Shown one piece after another: positions 7,019 through 9,155 of a stretch of DNA of 9,155 bases. Origin of the DNA: Xanthobacteraceae bacterium (GTDB lineage Bacteria; Pseudomonadota; Alphaproteobacteria; Rhizobiales; Xanthobacteraceae); contig JASHRR010001150.1 of NCBI GenBank assembly GCA_030037185.1, forward strand, positions 1 through 9,155, given 5' to 3'. The notes beneath the pieces were generated by a model. The model did no database searches, was not told the origin of the DNA, and was given only the letters and a program-made list of their open reading frames with translations. How positions within the stretch are numbered: position 1 is the first letter of the stretch; every line of letters begins with the position of its first letter. The position numbers were made by a program, and so were the translations under genes.

Positions 7019-7037
7019 CATGCTCGGGACGAGCATG
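7019..7037 (-). terminator. Small hairpin after the GNAT gene
   Basis: CATGCTC (7019-7025) and GAGCATG (7031-7037) form a perfect 7-bp stem with a 5-nt loop, 23 nt past the GNAT stop on the minus strand. No T-run follows, so it is a weak or factor-dependent terminator candidate. Confidence 0.35.
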
Positions 7038-7060
7038 GCAATGTGACCCCGTCGGAGGTG

Positions 7061-7609
7061 CTACAGGCGGCGCAAATATAGGAGGCGGCTGACCTCATCG
7101 CCATTGGCGTCCCCGTCGTCGATCTCCCCAGCGGGTACGTAGCCTGCTGCCTGAGCGACGCGTTGGGAAGCGACGTTGTCCGCGTCTATGTGCGCCTCAA
7201 GCTGGGCGATCCCCTCGACCTCGCGCGCGGCGTCGCTAAGAAGCCGCAGGCCACGCGCGGCATAGCCCATGCCTCGGAATGGCGAATAGACCCAGTAGGA
7301 GACGTTCCCGCACTCCGGCGTGATCCGACGCAGTTCCGCGCCGCCAGCGAGCGGGGCGTGGCGAGCGCGGATGGCGTAGACGAACATGGGTCCACCTGCT
7401 GCACGCGCTTGCGCCCACTGGAGCATGACACTTCTGGCATGCTCCAGCGTTCCCTTGCGATGGAGCGGTCGGTCAAAGCGGCGGATCATCTCGAAATCCT
7501 CGCCTGACCAATGCCCTTCAGCGTCTTCGAGGCGCGGACTATCAAGGAGAGTCACGCCGTCCGTCAGCGTCTCCGGCAGCCTTATTGGATAGTCGCGCCA
7601 GTTCTCCAC
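7061..7609 (-). CDS. GNAT-family N-acetyltransferase (RimJ/RimL-like)
   Basis: A 182-residue protein from GTG 7609. It has the GNAT fold signatures of the RimJ/RimL-type subgroup: substrate-side GGAELRRI (89-96), SYWVYSPFRGMGYAARGL (104-121) with the acetyl-CoA-binding Arg-Gly-Met-Gly-Tyr-Ala at 112-117, and the C-terminal LEAHIDADNVASQRVAQAAGYV (137-158). It would transfer acetyl from acetyl-CoA to an amine of a protein or small molecule in the cytoplasm; the substrate cannot be read from the sequence. The frame extends upstream to 7696, but those 29 extra residues look unlike a GNAT N-terminus, and AGGAG at 7617-7621 sits 7 nt before GTG 7609, so I chose that start. The gene follows an APH-like gene on the same strand with 141 nt and a strong hairpin between them, which suggests separate transcription or partial read-through. 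Confidence 0.85.
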   Translation of the reverse strand: MENWRDYPIRLPETLTDGVTLLDSPRLEDAEGHWSGEDFEMIRRFDRPLHRKGTLEHARSVMLQWAQARAAGGPMFVYAIRARHAPLAGGAELRRITPECGNVSYWVYSPFRGMGYAARGLRLLSDAAREVEGIAQLEAHIDADNVASQRVAQAAGYVPAGEIDDGDANGDEVSRLLYLRRL

Positions 7610-7616
7610 GCCACGG

Positions 7617-7621
7617 CTCCT
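7617..7621 (-). promoter_or_regulatory. Ribosome binding site deciding the GNAT start
   Basis: Read on the minus strand this is AGGAG, 7 nt before GTG 7609. The alternative upstream start at 7696 would place this site inside the coding frame. Confidence 0.65.
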
Positions 7622-7682
7622 AGCCGACCGCAATCTTGAGTAATAAGGAACGTTCTCCTTGCTGGAGTCGCCAGTCCACCCC

Positions 7683-7728
7683 CCGGACGTTGGCAAGCCC
7701 GCTCTTAGGGCTAGGTGCCGACGTCCGG
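7683..7728 (-). terminator. Strong 46-bp hairpin between the APH-like and GNAT genes
   Basis: Arms 7683-7695 (CCGGACGTTGGCA) and 7716-7728 (TGCCGACGTCCGG) pair at 12 of 13 positions. The single T/G position is a wobble on one strand and an A/C mismatch on the other. An inner stem AGCCC (7696-7700)/GGGCT (7708-7712) extends it, leaving a 7-nt loop and a 3-nt bulge. It lies 22 nt past the APH-like stop, the position of a terminator, but no T-run follows in the minus direction. Confidence 0.5.
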
Positions 7729-7750
7729 TCTCTCGACTCGCTGCTGCTGC

Positions 7751-8494
7751 TCAGACCGCTCGAACTTCGGCAAGCCGCTTGATTGCGTACTCGTCGTCCC
7801 AGCAGACGGCGGCTTCCCATGCGGCCGACGCTTGCGCGGCGATGTCATGCGCGCCGTCGTGGAGACCGGCGGCGTTGTGGGGCAGCACCAGGTCGAGGTC
7901 GGGGACGTCGACGCGCGACTCGTCCCAGTCGATCAGCGCGACCCGATTCGCGGTCATGCGGACGTTGCCAGGGTTGTTGGGGTTGCCGTGGACGACGCAT
8001 GTCTGACGTCCGATGAGCCGCGCCCACGCTGCTCGGCATCGAGCAACGCCCTCAGGCGGCATTGCGCCGAGGTCGATCCTCGTCCCGGTCTCGGCGCGCA
8101 GGAGGTCGGTCGACGATCGCCAACCTGGGCGCTGCGGCCAGCCCTGCGTCAACCGATGCAGCCGGCGGAGCGTGTCGGCCACGCGACGCCAGTCGGCCTC
8201 CGTCTCGGGCGGTCCGCCCTCCACGTATGTCATCACCACCAGACCATCCGCGAACAGCCGACCGTCCGTCGTTGGGATCGGCACCGGCACGGTCAGACCT
8301 TCACGATCGAGGTGTTGGAGGAGCTCTGTCTCCCACGCGAGATCAGCGTCGCTCCTGGCACCGAGACGACCGACCGCGAGGTGCCCGTGGAGACGCACGC
8401 TCCACACGTCGTTGGCGACTCCGCCAGCGAGCGGTTCGATTCGAGCTACGTCTTCACCCCACTGCCCGAGTACCTCCCATCCCACTTGCGACAT
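7751..8494 (-). CDS. Aminoglycoside-phosphotransferase-like protein with substituted catalytic Asp
   Basis: A 247-residue protein (from ATG 8494) of the APH/choline-kinase fold. Visible parts are the N-lobe loop PLAGGVANDVWSVRL, the hinge VVMTYVEGG, the catalytic loop VVHGNPNNPGNVRM and LIDWDESRVDVPDLDLVLP carrying the DFG-equivalent Asp189. Active APH enzymes have His-Gly-Asp in the catalytic loop; here the codon at 7982-7984 reads AAC, so residue 171 is Asn. Asn177 (Mg ligand) is kept. The typical nucleotide-lysine is also not obvious: LHGHLAVGRLG has no Lys where VLR/VLK is common. It is therefore probably inactive as a kinase or has a changed role. A TTG at 8578 could extend the frame by 28 residues, but those look unrelated to the fold. 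No strong ribosome binding site precedes ATG 8494, so the start is uncertain. The relatives I recall with this DWDESRVDVPDLDLV tail are mainly actinobacterial, hinting at transfer. Confidence 0.8.
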   Translation of the reverse strand: MSQVGWEVLGQWGEDVARIEPLAGGVANDVWSVRLHGHLAVGRLGARSDADLAWETELLQHLDREGLTVPVPIPTTDGRLFADGLVVMTYVEGGPPETEADWRRVADTLRRLHRLTQGWPQRPGWRSSTDLLRAETGTRIDLGAMPPEGVARCRAAWARLIGRQTCVVHGNPNNPGNVRMTANRVALIDWDESRVDVPDLDLVLPHNAAGLHDGAHDIAAQASAAWEAAVCWDDEYAIKRLAEVRAV

Positions 8495-8512
8495 CTTCGC
8501 TAGTTCCGAACA

Positions 8513-8549
8513 TCGCTCGCGCGAATCGCACTTCGCAAATCGCGAGCGA
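8513..8549. promoter_or_regulatory. Inverted repeat upstream of the APH-like gene
   Basis: TCGCTCGCG (8513-8521) and CGCGAGCGA (8541-8549) are exact 9-bp inverted arms with a 19-nt spacer, 18 bp upstream of ATG 8494. An alternative inner hairpin GCGAA (8521-8525)/TTCGC (8532-8536) competes with it. It could be an operator or a leader hairpin, and its position favours ATG 8494 over the TTG at 8578. Confidence 0.4.
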
Positions 8550-8877
8550 CCAGAATCACGGTCATCGTCACACGTCAAGACCCTTGGTCGCCACTACACG
8601 GTGAAACAGGCACTTTCTGGTGCCCAACTCCTTGTTCCGGTCGTGCGCCGAACAACGACCGAGAGATTGATGATTTCCTAGATGCTAGCTCTCCAGCGAC
8701 TTGATCGCGGTCTCCACCCGCGGCCGGCGCACCAATTGGTCGGGGCAGCACCAGAATGCCCTGATGCGGCGGGCGGCCGCAATACTTTGTTCGCAGCGGG
8801 GGCCCGACCACCAGCGCGCTGCCGACGGCGGCACAGCCGCTTACGAATACGAAAGCTTGGATAACATGTCTCTTATT

Positions 8878-8915
8878 GGCCGTGTGACACGAGTAACGCC
8901 GGTCCAAACGGCGGT
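8878..8915 (-). repeat. 38-bp dispersed repeat, copy B (inverted)
   Basis: The reverse complement matches 3795-3832 at 35 of 38 positions. The conserved 5-bp hairpin lies at 8897-8901/8909-8913. The two copies face each other across about 5 kb. Homology stops on the right at 8915, where a GTGCG begins at 8914. Confidence 0.7.
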
Positions 8916-9155
8916 GCGTAACTGTACTAGAGATGAAGGAGGGCCCTTCGAGTTCGGCAATCAGGTGCTGATCTCAAGCCACCGCAAGCTGCTGTGGTCA
9001 AAAAGCCATGGTGGTGAGCGTTGCGGAAAAGTCGGGACATGATCCCGTCAGGCAAGGTCGAGAGAGGCGAGCGTAAGCAAACCGCTGATGACGTGTCGAA
9101 AAGAGATTAGGTGATGTCAAAACCGAGGGTTGGCCAATCTTTCGGGATCATCTTG
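8914..9155 (+). ncRNA. Possible 5' part of a group II intron (tentative)
   Basis: GTGCG at 8914-8918 matches the GUGYG 5' consensus of bacterial group II introns and directly follows a small hairpin (8897-8913), as seen for class C introns that insert after stem-loops. The following 240 nt lack a good frame, contain several short complementary segments (for example GGGA/TCCC at 9034-9046 and ATGATCCCG 9039-9047 with CGGGATCAT 9143-9151), and end near a plausible start codon at 9114. GTGCG alone is common in GC-rich DNA, and I cannot fold or search the sequence, so this is only a candidate. Confidence 0.2.

Larger units (their letters stand above)
6664..7060. other. Non-coding leader/intergenic region between the dehydrogenase and GNAT genes
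   Basis: No convincing gene. The proximal 175 bp act as 5' region for the minus-strand dehydrogenase and hold a hairpin (6699-6735) and the hexamer array (6700-6818). The distal part holds the second copy of a 19-nt repeat (6900-6918) and a 7-bp hairpin (7019-7037) just past the GNAT stop. I could not identify a clear -35/-10 or sigma-54 promoter. Confidence 0.6.
8495..9155. other. No convincing protein gene to the right edge
   Basis: Open frames on both strands here are short, arginine-rich and unlike known families. The minus frame 8575-8907 has a hydrophobic stretch (residues about 16-36) but no ribosome binding site or homology I can name. The region holds an inverted repeat upstream of the APH-like gene, the 38-bp repeat copy B, and an ORF-poor segment from 8914 onward. 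A possible coding start at ATG 9114 (MSKPRVGQSFGIIL...) runs off the edge. Confidence 0.5.

Noticed and set aside
7683..7728. Integron attC site
   Set aside because: The arms do not carry the RYYYAAC/GTTRRRY core sites, and no integrase gene is in the window.
7715..8503. 262-residue plus-strand open frame opposite the APH-like gene
   Set aside because: The minus strand encodes clear APH motifs over the same bases; the plus frame has no recognisable domain.
8013..8681. 222-residue plus-strand open frame
   Set aside because: Extremely Arg/Ser/Pro rich, overlaps the APH-like gene in antisense, and has no motif or ribosome binding site.
8575..8907. 110-residue minus-strand frame with a hydrophobic stretch, and a 50-residue frame overlapping it ending in RPRVETAIKSLES
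   Set aside because: The first looked briefly like a small lipoprotein, but the Cys context does not fit a lipobox and there is no start signal. The second looked protein-like but is too short and lacks any known match.
1..9155. CRISPR array, tRNA or rRNA genes, intact transposase
   Set aside because: No regularly spaced repeats, cloverleaf-like segments, rRNA signatures or transposase motifs were seen on either strand.

Overview
The window looks like chromosome from a GC-rich proteobacterium. A soil alphaproteobacterium of the Bradyrhizobium/Rhizobiales type is my best guess. That is inferred from gene content (periplasmic quinoprotein dehydrogenase, long di-heme cytochrome c, CadC-like regulator fused to a SUMF1 domain) and base composition, not from a marker gene. 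No rRNA, tRNA, CRISPR array or intact transposase was seen.

Layout, left to right. Positions 2-181 (+) hold the open 3' end of an unidentified gene. Positions 369-1763 (-) encode a membrane-anchored winged-helix regulator with a C-terminal formylglycine-generating-enzyme-like (SUMF1) domain that lacks the catalytic cysteines. A 242-bp divergent intergenic region with a perfect 20-bp palindrome follows, then a secreted di-heme cytochrome c of the cytochrome-c-peroxidase/MauG superfamily at 2006-3577 (+). The divergent arrangement suggests that the regulator controls the cytochrome gene.

Positions 3578-4021 are non-coding and contain one copy of a 38-bp dispersed repeat. On the minus strand, a broken serine hydrolase (beta-lactamase family, 4022-4838) abuts the 3' end of an intact PQQ-dependent alcohol dehydrogenase (4861-6663). 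The dehydrogenase carries the Asp-x-Asp signature associated with lanthanide-dependent enzymes, has no heme domain and lacks the usual vicinal cysteine pair. Its 5' region holds five copies of a GGCAGC/GCTGCC hexamer in 119 bp and a 10-bp perfect hairpin close to the start. The secreted cytochrome is a conceivable electron acceptor or accessory redox partner, but nothing in the sequence proves it.

Positions 7061-8494 (-) carry a GNAT acetyltransferase downstream of an aminoglycoside-phosphotransferase-like protein whose catalytic Asp is replaced by Asn. They are separated by a strong 46-bp hairpin. This pair looks like an accessory, possibly transferred, module.

Positions 8495-9155 have no convincing protein gene. 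They contain the second, inverted copy of the 38-bp repeat at 8878-8915. Immediately after a small hairpin inside that repeat comes GTGCG, followed by about 240 nt of ORF-poor, RNA-like sequence to the window edge. The two repeat copies bracket about 5 kb (dehydrogenase, broken hydrolase, GNAT, APH). The most notable points are the SUMF1-fused regulator with its palindrome and cytochrome target, the unusual quinoprotein with its hexamer-array leader, and the inverted repeat pair with a possible group II intron start.
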